From NCBI GenBank assembly GCA_014859895.1, contig JACZKS010000171.1:1-57597 (forward strand): 57,597 nt of DNA. The letters are read 5' to 3'. This document shows positions 17,161-25,724 of this stretch, piece by piece. Made by a program: the position numbers and the translations under genes. Source of the stretch: Rhodospirillales bacterium. Lineage in GTDB: Bacteria; Pseudomonadota; Alphaproteobacteria; Rhodospirillales; Shumkoniaceae. Every line of letters starts with the position of its first letter. Position 1 is the stretch's first letter. The notes beneath the pieces are model-generated. The model had not been told where the DNA came from. It did no database searches and worked only from the letters and a program-made list of their open reading frames with translations.

Positions 17161-18134
17161 GCCATGCCCTCCCGCTTCCGGCGGGTATTCAGCGCCACCA
17201 CAAGCAGCAGCGAGACCAGGAAGATGACGGCCACCCCCATCGCCGAGCCGTAGCCGACGCGATCCTCCGTGAAGAAGCGCTGATAGAGCGTGAAGCTGAT
17301 CACCTCGGTCGACGTGCCGGGCCCGCCGCCGGTCAAGAGGTAGACCTCGTCGAACACCTTGAAGGCCAGCACAAGGCGAAACGCGAAGGTGACCACGATG
17401 GTCGGCACCATCAGCGGAACGGTGACGTAGCGCAGTTCCTGCCAGCGGTTGGCGCCGTCGATCTGGGCGGCCTCGTAGACGTCCTGCGGCAGCGATTCCA
17501 GACCGGCCAGGAACAGCAGGAAGCAGAACGGCGTCCAATGCCAGATATCGACGATGATGACGGAGAAGAGCGCCGTCGCGGGCGACCCCAGCCAGTCGTG
17601 CGGCATGAGGCCGAACAGGCTGACGATCTTGTTCACCAACCCGAAGTCGAAGTTCAACATCAGCTTCCAGATGGCGCCGATGACGATGCCGGGGATCAGG
17701 ATCGGCAGGATGAAGATCGTGCGATAGAAGATCCTGCCGCCCCTGATCCGGCTGCAGAGAAGCGCAAGCGCGAAGCCGAGAACCATTTGTCCGCCGACCG
17801 CGCTCACCGCGAAAATCACGGTGTTGAGCAACCCGGCGCGAAACAGCGGGTCATTCGGAAGGGCTTCATAATGGGCCGTTCCGACGGGCTGCCAGACAGC
17901 CGACGCACCGACCCAGCTGACTTGGTGGAAGCTGGTCGCCACCAGATTGACCAGCGGCAACACGCTTAAGCCCAGCATGAACAGCAGGGCGGGCGCGAAG
18001 GTCGCCCAGCGCCACACCTGATCGTCGAGAAGAGAGCCGCGCTTCCCGCTGCTCGCCACCGCACGGGGCTCGCCGATCGGCATCGTTGTTGCCTTCATGG
18101 CTCGCGTTCCATCGGCCGCAACGGCCGGCGTCAT
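17157..18134 (-). CDS. Carbohydrate-type ABC transporter permease (MalF/UgpA-like)
   Basis: First permease of the importer, 325 residues with a 40-residue cytoplasmic N-terminus, six helices and the EAA loop YEAAQIDGANRWQELRYV. It overlaps the binding-protein gene by four bases. An internal ATG at 18098 is an alternative start. No ABC ATPase gene lies in this operon or anywhere nearby, so an ATPase encoded elsewhere must energise it. Confidence 0.85.
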   Translation of the reverse strand: MTPAVAADGTRAMKATTMPIGEPRAVASSGKRGSLLDDQVWRWATFAPALLFMLGLSVLPLVNLVATSFHQVSWVGASAVWQPVGTAHYEALPNDPLFRAGLLNTVIFAVSAVGGQMVLGFALALLCSRIRGGRIFYRTIFILPILIPGIVIGAIWKLMLNFDFGLVNKIVSLFGLMPHDWLGSPATALFSVIIVDIWHWTPFCFLLFLAGLESLPQDVYEAAQIDGANRWQELRYVTVPLMVPTIVVTFAFRLVLAFKVFDEVYLLTGGGPGTSTEVISFTLYQRFFTEDRVGYGSAMGVAVIFLVSLLLVVALNTRRKREGMA

Positions 18135-19459
18135 GCCCTGCCGGTCTTGTACCCGTGCTTAGCCACGATGGCCTGGATCTCGTCGGCCATGCCGTTCAAC
18201 GCGGCGGCCGGCTCGATTTCGCCGCTGATCGCCCGATTCAACCCAAGGTCAAGCACGGCGATCACCTCGGCGGCTTCCGGGAACTGGTAGATGTTCACCG
18301 CGTGGGGCAAGGCCTTGGACAGCGGCTTCATCCAGCGGTTGACGCGCTCCTCGGCAATGGGGTCGCTATAAGGCGCGGCGCTGATCGGAATGCCACCGGA
18401 CTTGGCGTAGTGGAGCTGGGCATCCTTGGTCTGGAACCAGCGCAGGAACTCGACTGCGGCGCGCTTGCGATCGTCGGGCACGTTTTTCGAGACGCCGCCC
18501 AACCAGTGGCCGAGGGCCGGTGCGGTCGGCAGCCCCGGCAGGTGGGGCGGCGGCGCGAACTCGATCTTGTCGACCACCGCAGACTTGTTCTTGTCATCCA
18601 TCTGCGAAGCCGCGGCGATCACCACCATGACGTGGGCGGCTTTGCCGGTCAGCACGTTCTGGATGACTTCCGCCTGATCCATAGACGCCGTCTGCGGGTG
18701 CCCCGCCTCCTTGGCGAGATGGATGTAGTATTCCAACGCTGCGACACCAACGTCATTGGCCAGCGTGACCGTGTAGTCGCCGACGTTCTGGTCGCGGAAG
18801 ATGCCGCCGCCGCGGCCGTAAAGGTACGGATAGAAGTCGTAGGACACGGTGTGCGTGCCGCGTGCCCCACGCTGCACAATGCCATAGCGGCTGGGCGGAC
18901 GGTGCAGGGCCTTGGCGTTGGCCTCCAGTTCGGCGAAGGTCTCCGGCTCCTTCAGGCCAGCCTCCTTGTACAGGTCGCCCCGGTAGTAGAGCATGGGCAC
19001 GTTCGGCTGGACCGGAATGGACATCAGCTTGCCGGCCGGCGTCATCGCCCGGGTCTTGGGATCGAAATAGATGGTGTTGCCGAGCGTGTAGACGTCGGAG
19101 TCCAACGTGAAGCCGGGGTCGATGTCGGAAATCGCCTCGACGAAACCGCCCGCATACATTTCGGCGAACCAGCCGGAGTTCATGATCAGCAGGTCGTACG
19201 AGCCGTTGGCGGCGCGTACCGAATTGCGCTGCTTTTCCAGCGATCCGGCAAACGGGTTGACATCCAGCTCGACCTTGTTGCCGGTCTCCTCCTCGTAGCG
19301 CACGACCGTCCGGCGGAAGCTATCGAACCACGGGGACTGGTTGATGACGATGGTAATGGGAGCGGCGGAAGCGGCCCACAGCGGGCGGGTGGCAAGGGCC
19401 ATGGCGGTAGCGCCGGCCCCGGCCAGCGTCTGGCGGCGCGTCAGTTTGAAGGCGTCCAT
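18131..19459 (-). CDS. ABC transporter substrate-binding protein, Tat-exported
   Basis: Periplasmic solute receptor (family 1, sugar type), 442 residues. The N-terminus LTRRQTLAGAGATAMALA has a twin-arginine motif and hydrophobic core, so export is probably by Tat. The ATG at 19459 is preferred because GGGAG lies seven bases upstream, while the ATG at 19465 would sit directly on it. The ligand is unknown; the sulfatase and epimerase-like genes downstream suggest a sulfated or phosphorylated sugar-like compound. Confidence 0.85.
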   Translation of the reverse strand: MDAFKLTRRQTLAGAGATAMALATRPLWAASAAPITIVINQSPWFDSFRRTVVRYEEETGNKVELDVNPFAGSLEKQRNSVRAANGSYDLLIMNSGWFAEMYAGGFVEAISDIDPGFTLDSDVYTLGNTIYFDPKTRAMTPAGKLMSIPVQPNVPMLYYRGDLYKEAGLKEPETFAELEANAKALHRPPSRYGIVQRGARGTHTVSYDFYPYLYGRGGGIFRDQNVGDYTVTLANDVGVAALEYYIHLAKEAGHPQTASMDQAEVIQNVLTGKAAHVMVVIAAASQMDDKNKSAVVDKIEFAPPPHLPGLPTAPALGHWLGGVSKNVPDDRKRAAVEFLRWFQTKDAQLHYAKSGGIPISAAPYSDPIAEERVNRWMKPLSKALPHAVNIYQFPEAAEVIAVLDLGLNRAISGEIEPAAALNGMADEIQAIVAKHGYKTGRA

Positions 19460-19525
19460 GTGCATTCTCCCTGCTGCATTTTTGCGATTGGGAAAAAACG
19501 TGGCACCCCATTGCCATGCATACAA

Positions 19526-19554
19526 ATGATTTGTTTTATGATTGCGATAGTCAA
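19526..19554 (-). promoter_or_regulatory. Candidate promoter and operator of the ABC/sulfatase operon
   Basis: On the minus strand TTGACT (19554-19549) and AATCAT (19531-19526) are separated by 17 bases. The perfect palindrome CAAATGATTTG (19523-19533) overlaps the -10 element and could bind the adjacent LysR regulator. The region is much more AT-rich than its surroundings. Confidence 0.45.
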
Positions 19555-19565
19555 AAGTTATGGCA

Positions 19566-20471
19566 TTAGTTCTTGGGATCCGCTGTACAGACTGTCCGCA
19601 ATTCGGCAATGATCGCCATCGCCGCCGGAGACAGCCAGCCGTCCTTGCGACTGATGAGGCCGGCGTACCGCATCGTGGAGATTTTGGGCACCTTCAGCAG
19701 AGCAAGGTCCTGCGCCTCTTTCCACCGTAAGGTCATCGCGCCCATGAAGCTCAGCGCGTCGGAATCGCGAAGCATGTGCAGGATGAAGGCCATGGATTCC
19801 GTCTCGACGATGATTCGGGGCGGCGGCAGGTCGACCGCGACGAACAGGGCCTGCAGCCGGCGGTGAGAGCGGGTGCTCCGGGGTGGGAGGATCCAAGGGA
19901 ATTCGAGCAAGTGCGCGGGTTCCAGATCGTCCCGCCGGGCTAGCGGATGGTCCGCCCGGCAACACGGGCCGAGTTCGTCGGAAGTGAACCGCTCGATCGC
20001 CAGATCCTGGGAGACCTCTCGCGACGGCAGTTCCGCGACGACGAAGTCCAGATCGCCGCGGCGCAGCGCACGCAGCAGGATTTCGTCATAACCACCGACG
20101 ATGCGCGCCCGGATGGCCGGATTGCGCGCCATGGTTCGGGCCAGACAGAGCGGGAGGTGGCGGCGCAACCAGGCCGGTCCCGCGCCGATCGAAACCGTGC
20201 CGACGGCACCGCGGCGCAGCCAGTCGATCTCGCTCATGGCATCCTGCACCTGGACGTTCACCGTCTCGGCATGCCGAAGCAGGCTGTGGCCGAACTCGGT
20301 CAACTGCACGCCTCGCGGCAGCCGGTCGAACAGCCGCACGCCGAGTTCTTCCTCAAGGGCGCGGATACTCTTCGTCAGAGTGGGCTGGGCGACGCCGAGA
20401 TCGGCGGCCGCGCCCGTGATGCTAAGCGACTTGGCGACCGCCAGGAAGTATTCGAGCTGACGAAGGTTCAT
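19566..20471 (-). CDS. LysR-family transcriptional regulator
   Basis: DNA-binding regulator of 301 residues. The N-terminal winged helix-turn-helix (residues 4-63) reads LRQLEYFLAVAKSLSITGAA to GVRLFDRLPRGVQLT, followed by a periplasmic-binding-like effector domain. The start at 20471 (MNLRQLEYF) follows GAGGGG; longer frames upstream run into the repeat. It lies directly upstream of the ABC/sulfatase operon in the same orientation and is the obvious candidate regulator. Confidence 0.88.
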   Translation of the reverse strand: MNLRQLEYFLAVAKSLSITGAAADLGVAQPTLTKSIRALEEELGVRLFDRLPRGVQLTEFGHSLLRHAETVNVQVQDAMSEIDWLRRGAVGTVSIGAGPAWLRRHLPLCLARTMARNPAIRARIVGGYDEILLRALRRGDLDFVVAELPSREVSQDLAIERFTSDELGPCCRADHPLARRDDLEPAHLLEFPWILPPRSTRSHRRLQALFVAVDLPPPRIIVETESMAFILHMLRDSDALSFMGAMTLRWKEAQDLALLKVPKISTMRYAGLISRKDGWLSPAAMAIIAELRTVCTADPKN

Positions 20472-20483
20472 CGGAACCCCTCT

Positions 20484-20547
20484 CGTCATACCCGGGGCGT
20501 CCAGGCCGCCGGGAATTGGATTGCCCGGGCTTCGCCGGGCAATGACG
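20484..20547. repeat. Palindromic intergenic repeat between lysR and gmk
   Basis: The ends CGTCAT and ATGACG are inverted, followed inwards by CCCGG/CCGGG. Inside lies a hairpin with arms TTGCCCGG (20521-20528) and CCGGGCAA (20535-20542). It resembles the element at 41641-41729 (CGTCATGGCCGGG...CCGGGCATGACG) and the common alphaproteobacterial extragenic palindromes of that form. Confidence 0.65.
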
Positions 20548-20557
20548 AAATTCAACC

Positions 20558-21232
20558 TCAGGCGTCGCGGCAGAGGTGCGAGACGAAGGCCGGGAGGTCG
20601 AGTTGGCGTTTGCGCCGCAGCCGTTCGGCGGCCAGGATGGCCTGGACGCCGGCCACGCTGTCTTCGACCACCCGGTTGATGATGATGTAGTCGTAGGCTT
20701 CCCAGTGGCTCATCTCGGACGCCGCCTTTGACATGCGCCGGCGCACCACCTCGTCGGAATCCTGGGCCCGGGTCCTGAGGCGCTTCTCAAGCTCGGCATG
20801 GGACGGCGGAAGAATAAACACGCTGACGAGGTCGGTTCCGGCGTTATGGGCCAACTGCTGGGCACCCTGCCAATCGACGTCGAACAGCACGTCCGTCCCC
20901 GCGCGCAGCGCCTTCTCGACGGCGGCCCGCGGGGTGCCGTAGCGGTGGTCGAAGACCTCGGCGTGCTCGAGGAACTCGCCGGCCAATACCATGCGTTCGA
21001 ATTGGCTGTCGGAAACGAAGAAGTAGTCGCGCCCGTCCACTTCCCCCGGGCGTGGCGCGCGGGTGGTGGCGGAAACCGACAGGATCAGATTGCCCTCGCG
21101 CTCCAGAAGCAGGCGCGAAATCGTCGTCTTGCCGGCGCCGGAAGGAGAGGAAAGCACCAGCATCAGGCCGCGCCGGGCCATGGGCTCTTTCGGCGACACC
21201 TCGCCGACGCCGGCCGGGCCGGGCCTACTCAA
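20558..21232 (-). CDS. gmk: Guanylate kinase
   Basis: Phosphorylates GMP to GDP with ATP. The P-loop SSPSGAGKTT, TTRAPRPGEVDGRDY (GMP binding), EFLEHAEVFDHRYGTP and DVDWQGA are all present. 224 residues from the ATG at 21232, which overlaps the yicC stop by eight bases; an ATG at 21181 (MARRGLMLV) would give a 207-residue protein of the usual size. yicC-gmk pairing is widespread. Confidence 0.93.
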   Translation of the reverse strand: MSRPGPAGVGEVSPKEPMARRGLMLVLSSPSGAGKTTISRLLLEREGNLILSVSATTRAPRPGEVDGRDYFFVSDSQFERMVLAGEFLEHAEVFDHRYGTPRAAVEKALRAGTDVLFDVDWQGAQQLAHNAGTDLVSVFILPPSHAELEKRLRTRAQDSDEVVRRRMSKAASEMSHWEAYDYIIINRVVEDSVAGVQAILAAERLRRKRQLDLPAFVSHLCRDA

Positions 21233-22115
21233 TGTTTTGCACCTGTTCGCGCATCTGGTCGATAACCGCCTTCAGGGCCAGCCCGCAGCGGCTGAGATCC
21301 ATGTCCGGGGACTTCGAGCAGAGCGTGTTGGTCTCGCGGTTGAATTCCTGACACAGAAAATCCAGCCGCCGCCCTACCGCTTCGGTCTCGCTGAGAAGCG
21401 ACCGGCCGGCCGCCAGATGGGCCTTCAGCCGGTCCAGTTCCTCGCGCGGGTCGGCCTTGGTCATCAGGAGCGCCGCCTCCTGCGCCAGCCGTTCTTCGGA
21501 AAGGGCGGGAACGTCCTCCAGAAGGGCCTTCACCTGGGCGGCCAGCCGTTCACGGATGGCCATGGGCTGGGCGGCGACCACCGCCTCGGCTTCCCGGCAC
21601 AGCGCCTCGACCTCGTCGAACTGGCCGCCGACAATCCCGGCCAGGCGGCTCCCTTCGTCGCGGCGGGCCGCATGCAGGGAATCAAGCGCGGCATCAAGGG
21701 ATGCCAGGAGTTCACCATCCGTGGCCCGCTGGGCGGCCTCGTCGACCTCCTCGTCGGCGGTCTCGATGACTCCGCGTAGCGCGAGAACGCCTTCCGGACG
21801 AGGCGGGGCGGCGTCCGGGATCCGCCGCTGAACTTCGGCGAGCAGACCGATCACTTCGTCCAGGGCGGCCTGGTTGATCCGAAACCCGGCCCCCCGGACA
21901 TTCCACTGCAGCGACAACGTGAGCGAAACGTTGCCGCGACGGAAGCGCGCGGTCACCCGCTCGCGAATGGGTGGGTCGAGCCGGTCGAAGCCGTTCGGCA
22001 GGCGGCTTCGCACATCAAGGCCGCGGCCGTTGACGCTCTTGATTTCCCAAATCCACGAGCAGCGGTCGTTCTGCCCTTGCGCGCGGGCAAAGCCCGTCAT
22101 CGATGAAATGGCCAC
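21225..22115 (-). CDS. yicC: YicC/YloC-family endoribonuclease
   Basis: Endoribonuclease family linked to stationary phase and RNA decay, about 296 residues. The start SSMTGFARAQG and EIKSVNGRGLDVRSRLP are the N-terminal signature, and the C-terminus has DFLCQEFNRETNTLCSKS. I chose the GTG at 22115 because GGGGAGG lies just upstream and it gives the normal family start (VAISSMTGFAR). Transcribed with gmk. Confidence 0.88.
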   Translation of the reverse strand: MAISSMTGFARAQGQNDRCSWIWEIKSVNGRGLDVRSRLPNGFDRLDPPIRERVTARFRRGNVSLTLSLQWNVRGAGFRINQAALDEVIGLLAEVQRRIPDAAPPRPEGVLALRGVIETADEEVDEAAQRATDGELLASLDAALDSLHAARRDEGSRLAGIVGGQFDEVEALCREAEAVVAAQPMAIRERLAAQVKALLEDVPALSEERLAQEAALLMTKADPREELDRLKAHLAAGRSLLSETEAVGRRLDFLCQEFNRETNTLCSKSPDMDLSRCGLALKAVIDQMREQVQNIE

Positions 22116-22168
22116 ACAACCTCCCCAGCACCGGCCTGCGGCACCCGTTATATCGTCCGCCGCCGGGA

Positions 22169-23734
22169 TCAACAAGCTGCCGTCGGAGGGACGTTCGTGG
22201 CATCCGCCGGCTCGACGACGGGGAGGGAAAACTGAAAGGTCGTGCCCGCGCCACCTTCTTCATTCAGTTCCAGGCGACTGCCGTGGGCCTCGACGATGGT
22301 CCTGCAAATGGCCAAGCCCATGCCGAGGCCGTCGCCTTTTGTGGTGACGAAGGGCTCGAAGATCGATTCGCGCAGGGTGTCCGGAACGCCCGATCCTGAA
22401 TCGTGAACGGTCACCCGCACAAGGTCCTCGCCCTGCGGGACGGTCGAGATGGCCACCTGGCGAGGCGACGGTACGTTGTCCCGAGCCGCCTCGATGCCAT
22501 TGCGCGCGAGATTGAGGATGACCTGCTGGATCTGGATCTTGTCGGCACCAACCGGAGCAAGCCCCAGCGCCAGATCGAGAATGATCGCCACGTCATGGCA
22601 TTGCGCCTCGGCGCGCAGCAGGTCGATCGTCTCGCGGATGGTGGCGTTGATGTCGACCGCCGTCTTCTCGGGTTCCACCTTGCGCACAAAGGAACGAACC
22701 CGTCGGATGACCTCGCCGGCACGAATCGCTTCGGCTGCCGCCCGCTCCATGGCGTCCAGGACATCCTTCGTCACCGTGTTGGATTTCCTGAGCCGGGTGA
22801 TGCTCCCCCGCAAATAGTTGGAAATCGCGGTCAATGGCTGGTTCAGTTCGTGGGCGAGGCCGGTCGCCATCTCGCCCATCGTGGTGATCCTGGAAACATG
22901 GGCAAGTTCCGCCTGCAATCGCCGCGCCCTCTCTTCCGCCTCCCGCCGTTGACGCGCCATGGTCACCAGAGCGAGGCCGAGTTCGCCGATTTCGTCGCTG
23001 CGCTGCTCCGGCGGCGCCACGTCCACGGCGCCGCGGCCGATCTGGCGGGTCAACGTCACCAGTTTCTCGATCGGGCCGCTGATGCCACGCGCCACCGCCA
23101 CGCTGAACAGAATCCCCATGGCAGCGAAGACAAAGGCCGCGATGCCGCTGACCGCAAGCAGCCTCGCCGTCCCTTTCTGATGAATTCCTTTAAGCAGGGC
23201 TTGGGTCGCCGCGATGTCGGATTGCTCGTCGGCCAATGAAAGGCCGACCGTCACTCCGCCCAAAATCCGCGCGCCCGCCGTCACGGGAACCGAGACGCTC
23301 AGCCGGTCCCCCGTGATCGTGGTGACGCTGCGGCCGAAGGTCAGCACCGCGGTCATCGTGGTGTCGGGAGCCCCGGGAGAATCGGCGACGACGGTGTCCG
23401 TATCATCCACGACGACGCCTCTGGACGCGTTGAAGACGCGGACATAGTCGACGCCCCGCCGGCCCCGGGTGGACAGGGCGAGATAGCGCACGGCATCCCA
23501 TTGCTGCTGGGCAAGGGAATCGGTCAGTGATTCCGACAGGAAGCCGGCCACGCCCTGGGCACGCCGTTCAGCCTGCTTCAGCAGCGCGTCGGCCATCGCC
23601 GCCGAATTCGACTCGCGCGTCTCTTCCATCGTCAGACGAAACTGCACGAAAAGAAGAGCCGACAACACAACCACGAGGGCGGCGATCAGGCCGACAATCG
23701 CCATCGTGACGCGCGTATGGAGGCGAACGATCAT
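22169..23734 (-). CDS. Membrane sensor histidine kinase
   Basis: Sensor of 521 residues. Membrane helices lie at about 10-32 and 190-214 and flank a periplasmic sensor domain. A HAMP linker (about 215-265) is followed by the H-box MGEMATGLAHELNQPL with His295, an N-box IQQVILNLARNGIEA, DSGSGVP and GLGMGLAI. The H-box type is that of DctB/FixL-like kinases. The start at 23734 follows GGAAC. No response-regulator gene is adjacent, so its partner is elsewhere. Confidence 0.88.
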   Translation of the reverse strand: MIVRLHTRVTMAIVGLIAALVVVLSALLFVQFRLTMEETRESNSAAMADALLKQAERRAQGVAGFLSESLTDSLAQQQWDAVRYLALSTRGRRGVDYVRVFNASRGVVVDDTDTVVADSPGAPDTTMTAVLTFGRSVTTITGDRLSVSVPVTAGARILGGVTVGLSLADEQSDIAATQALLKGIHQKGTARLLAVSGIAAFVFAAMGILFSVAVARGISGPIEKLVTLTRQIGRGAVDVAPPEQRSDEIGELGLALVTMARQRREAEERARRLQAELAHVSRITTMGEMATGLAHELNQPLTAISNYLRGSITRLRKSNTVTKDVLDAMERAAAEAIRAGEVIRRVRSFVRKVEPEKTAVDINATIRETIDLLRAEAQCHDVAIILDLALGLAPVGADKIQIQQVILNLARNGIEAARDNVPSPRQVAISTVPQGEDLVRVTVHDSGSGVPDTLRESIFEPFVTTKGDGLGMGLAICRTIVEAHGSRLELNEEGGAGTTFQFSLPVVEPADATNVPPTAAC

Positions 23735-23931
23735 TCGGCTTGTTCCATTGCCGACGGGGACGACCCGCCGATTCTTGCCGTTCGCAAGCCGATCATCATA
23801 AGCCTGACCGTGCGGCGGCCGACACCCCGGGTTTTCCCCATTGTCGCTGCCTTCCGCGCGATTTCTCCGTCGTTTCCGGCCGACGATTCCCCTATTCTGA
23901 CGGCGGCATCCCCCGCAGCGAAAGGGCCACG

Positions 23932-24702
23932 GTGAGAAAGTTCCCGTCTCCACGATCGATCCTGATCACCGGCGCCTCGAACGGCATCGGTGCCGCGCTT
24001 GCCATCGGATACGCCGCGCCCGGCGTTTTCCTGGCGCTCGGCGGACGCAGCGAGGAGCGCCTGGAAGCCATTGCCCGGCAATGCCGCGAGCGAGGTGCGG
24101 AGGCGGCCGTTCGGGCCATCGACGTGGTCGATCGCGCCGCCATGGCCGCCTGGATCGTCGGCATCGACGATGCCCATCCGCTGGATCTCGTCATCGCCAA
24201 CGCCGGCATCTCGTCCGGCACCGCGCGCTCCGCCGACCCGGCCGAGAAGGTGCGCGAAATCTTTGCCGTCAACGTTGACGGATTGCTCAACACCATCGAC
24301 CCCGCCATCGCCCGCATGCGGCCCCGCCGCCGGGGCCAGCTGGCCCTGGTCAGTTCCATCGCCGGCTTCCGCGGCCTGCCCGGCACCGCCGCCTACGCCG
24401 CCAGCAAGGCCGCCGTCAAAAGCTACGGCGAGGGCCTGCGGGGTTCGCTGTGGGAGGACGGCATCGGGGTGTCGGTGATCTGCCCGGGCTACGTCGTCAC
24501 CAGCATGACGGCGGTCAACACCTTTCCCATGCCGTTCATCATGCAGGCCGACAAGGCCGCGAAGATCATTCGGCGGGGCTTAGCCCGCGACAGGGCCCGC
24601 ATCGCCTTCCCGTGGCCGATGTATTTCATCGTCTGGCTGATGAACGTGCTGCCGCCGGCCTGGACCGACCCGCTGTTCCGGCGTTTGCCGCGTAACCCTT
24701 AA
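23932..24702 (+). CDS. Short-chain dehydrogenase/reductase
   Basis: NAD(P)-dependent oxidoreductase of 256 residues. TGASNGIG at residues 13-20 binds the cofactor, and NAGIS, the serine in VSSIAGF and YAASK complete the catalytic set. The C-terminal stretch FIVWLMNVLPPAW is hydrophobic and may associate with the membrane. The GTG at 23932 follows AAAGG; longer frames run through the divergent kinase promoter region. Substrate unknown. It converges on mltG with a seven-base gap. Confidence 0.8.
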   Translation: MRKFPSPRSILITGASNGIGAALAIGYAAPGVFLALGGRSEERLEAIARQCRERGAEAAVRAIDVVDRAAMAAWIVGIDDAHPLDLVIANAGISSGTARSADPAEKVREIFAVNVDGLLNTIDPAIARMRPRRRGQLALVSSIAGFRGLPGTAAYAASKAAVKSYGEGLRGSLWEDGIGVSVICPGYVVTSMTAVNTFPMPFIMQADKAAKIIRRGLARDRARIAFPWPMYFIVWLMNVLPPAWTDPLFRRLPRNP

Positions 24703-24709
24703 GCGCCCG

Positions 24710-25711
24710 TCAGCGGGAATCGGCCGGCTCGGCGGCCTGCTGGTCGCGCACCTTGCGCCAGCGCGCGACATTGCGGTTGTGCTCTTCCAATGTCTTGGCG
24801 AACACGTGCCCGCCGTTGCCGTCGGCCACGAAATAGAGGTCGTCGGTGTCGGCCGGATCGAGGGCGGCCACCACCGAGGCCCGGCCCGGATTGCAGATCG
24901 GCGCCGGCGGCAGGCCCTCCTGCACATAGGTGTTGAACGGCGAGACCGTCTTCAGGTCCTGGCGTGTGAGGGGACGGCCCAGCGGCTCCTTGCCGCCGGT
25001 GAGCGCGTAGACCACCGTCGGGTCGGATTGCAGCCGCATGCCCTTGCGCAGCCGGTTGACAAAGACCGCCGCCACCCGCGAGCGTTCCGCCGGTACGGCG
25101 GTTTCCTTTTCGATGATGGAGGCCAGAATGACCGCCTCGCGCGGCGAGGCCAGGGGCAGATCCGGCCGGCGTTCCGCCCAGGCGCGGACCAGAACGTCGT
25201 CCATGGCGCGGGCCATTCGCCCGACCATCTCCTGGCGGCTGTCGCCATACGAATAGTGGTAGGTTTCAGGCAGCAGCGCCCCTTCGTCCGGAACCCCGAC
25301 GACTTCGCCCTGCAATCCGTAGGCGGCGGCCAATTGCGCCGTTACCTGCGCCACAGTCGTACCTTCGACCAGGGTCAGGCGGCGCACCACGGTTCGGCCG
25401 CTTTCAAGCAGCGCGATGGCGTCGCGAACGCTGATCGCGGCCGGAAAGGCATATTCGCCGGCCTTGAGGCGGCCGTCAGCGCCGGTAATCTTTGCCCCCA
25501 CTTCGAAGACCACCCGATGCCTGATGATGCGGGCGTCGGTCAATTGGGCGGCGATGCCGCCGAGGCCGGCCCCTTTGGGAATCACCACCGTGGCGGGCAT
25601 CGCCAGGGGCCCCGGCCGCACGAACTGGGCATATCCCCAGGCGAACACGCCGCCGCCGGCCAGCGCGGCCAGAAGGATGAGGAAAAACAGAAGGAACGCG
25701 ATGCGGCGCAT
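24710..25711 (-). CDS. mltG: Endolytic murein transglycosylase MltG
   Basis: Inner-membrane lytic transglycosylase that cleaves nascent peptidoglycan. One N-terminal helix (about residues 5-27) is followed by a LysM-like region and the YceG domain with [10 protein letters not shown] (catalytic Glu201), [17 protein letters not shown] and [13 protein letters not shown]. 333 residues. It lies 13 bases after fabF; the fab-mltG pairing is typical. Confidence 0.93.
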   Translation of the reverse strand: MRRIAFLLFFLILLAALAGGGVFAWGYAQFVRPGPLAMPATVVIPKGAGLGGIAAQLTDARIIRHRVVFEVGAKITGADGRLKAGEYAFPAAISVRDAIALLESGRTVVRRLTLVEGTTVAQVTAQLAAAYGLQGEVVGVPDEGALLPETYHYSYGDSRQEMVGRMARAMDDVLVRAWAERRPDLPLASPREAVILASIIEKETAVPAERSRVAAVFVNRLRKGMRLQSDPTVVYALTGGKEPLGRPLTRQDLKTVSPFNTYVQEGLPPAPICNPGRASVVAALDPADTDDLYFVADGNGGHVFAKTLEEHNRNVARWRKVRDQQAAEPADSR

Positions 25712-25724
25712 GCCGCCTCACATC

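Noticed and set aside
20484-20547. Terminator for gmk or lysR
   Set aside because: The hairpin is strong but lacks a T-tract on either strand and matches the extragenic palindrome type seen again at 41641.
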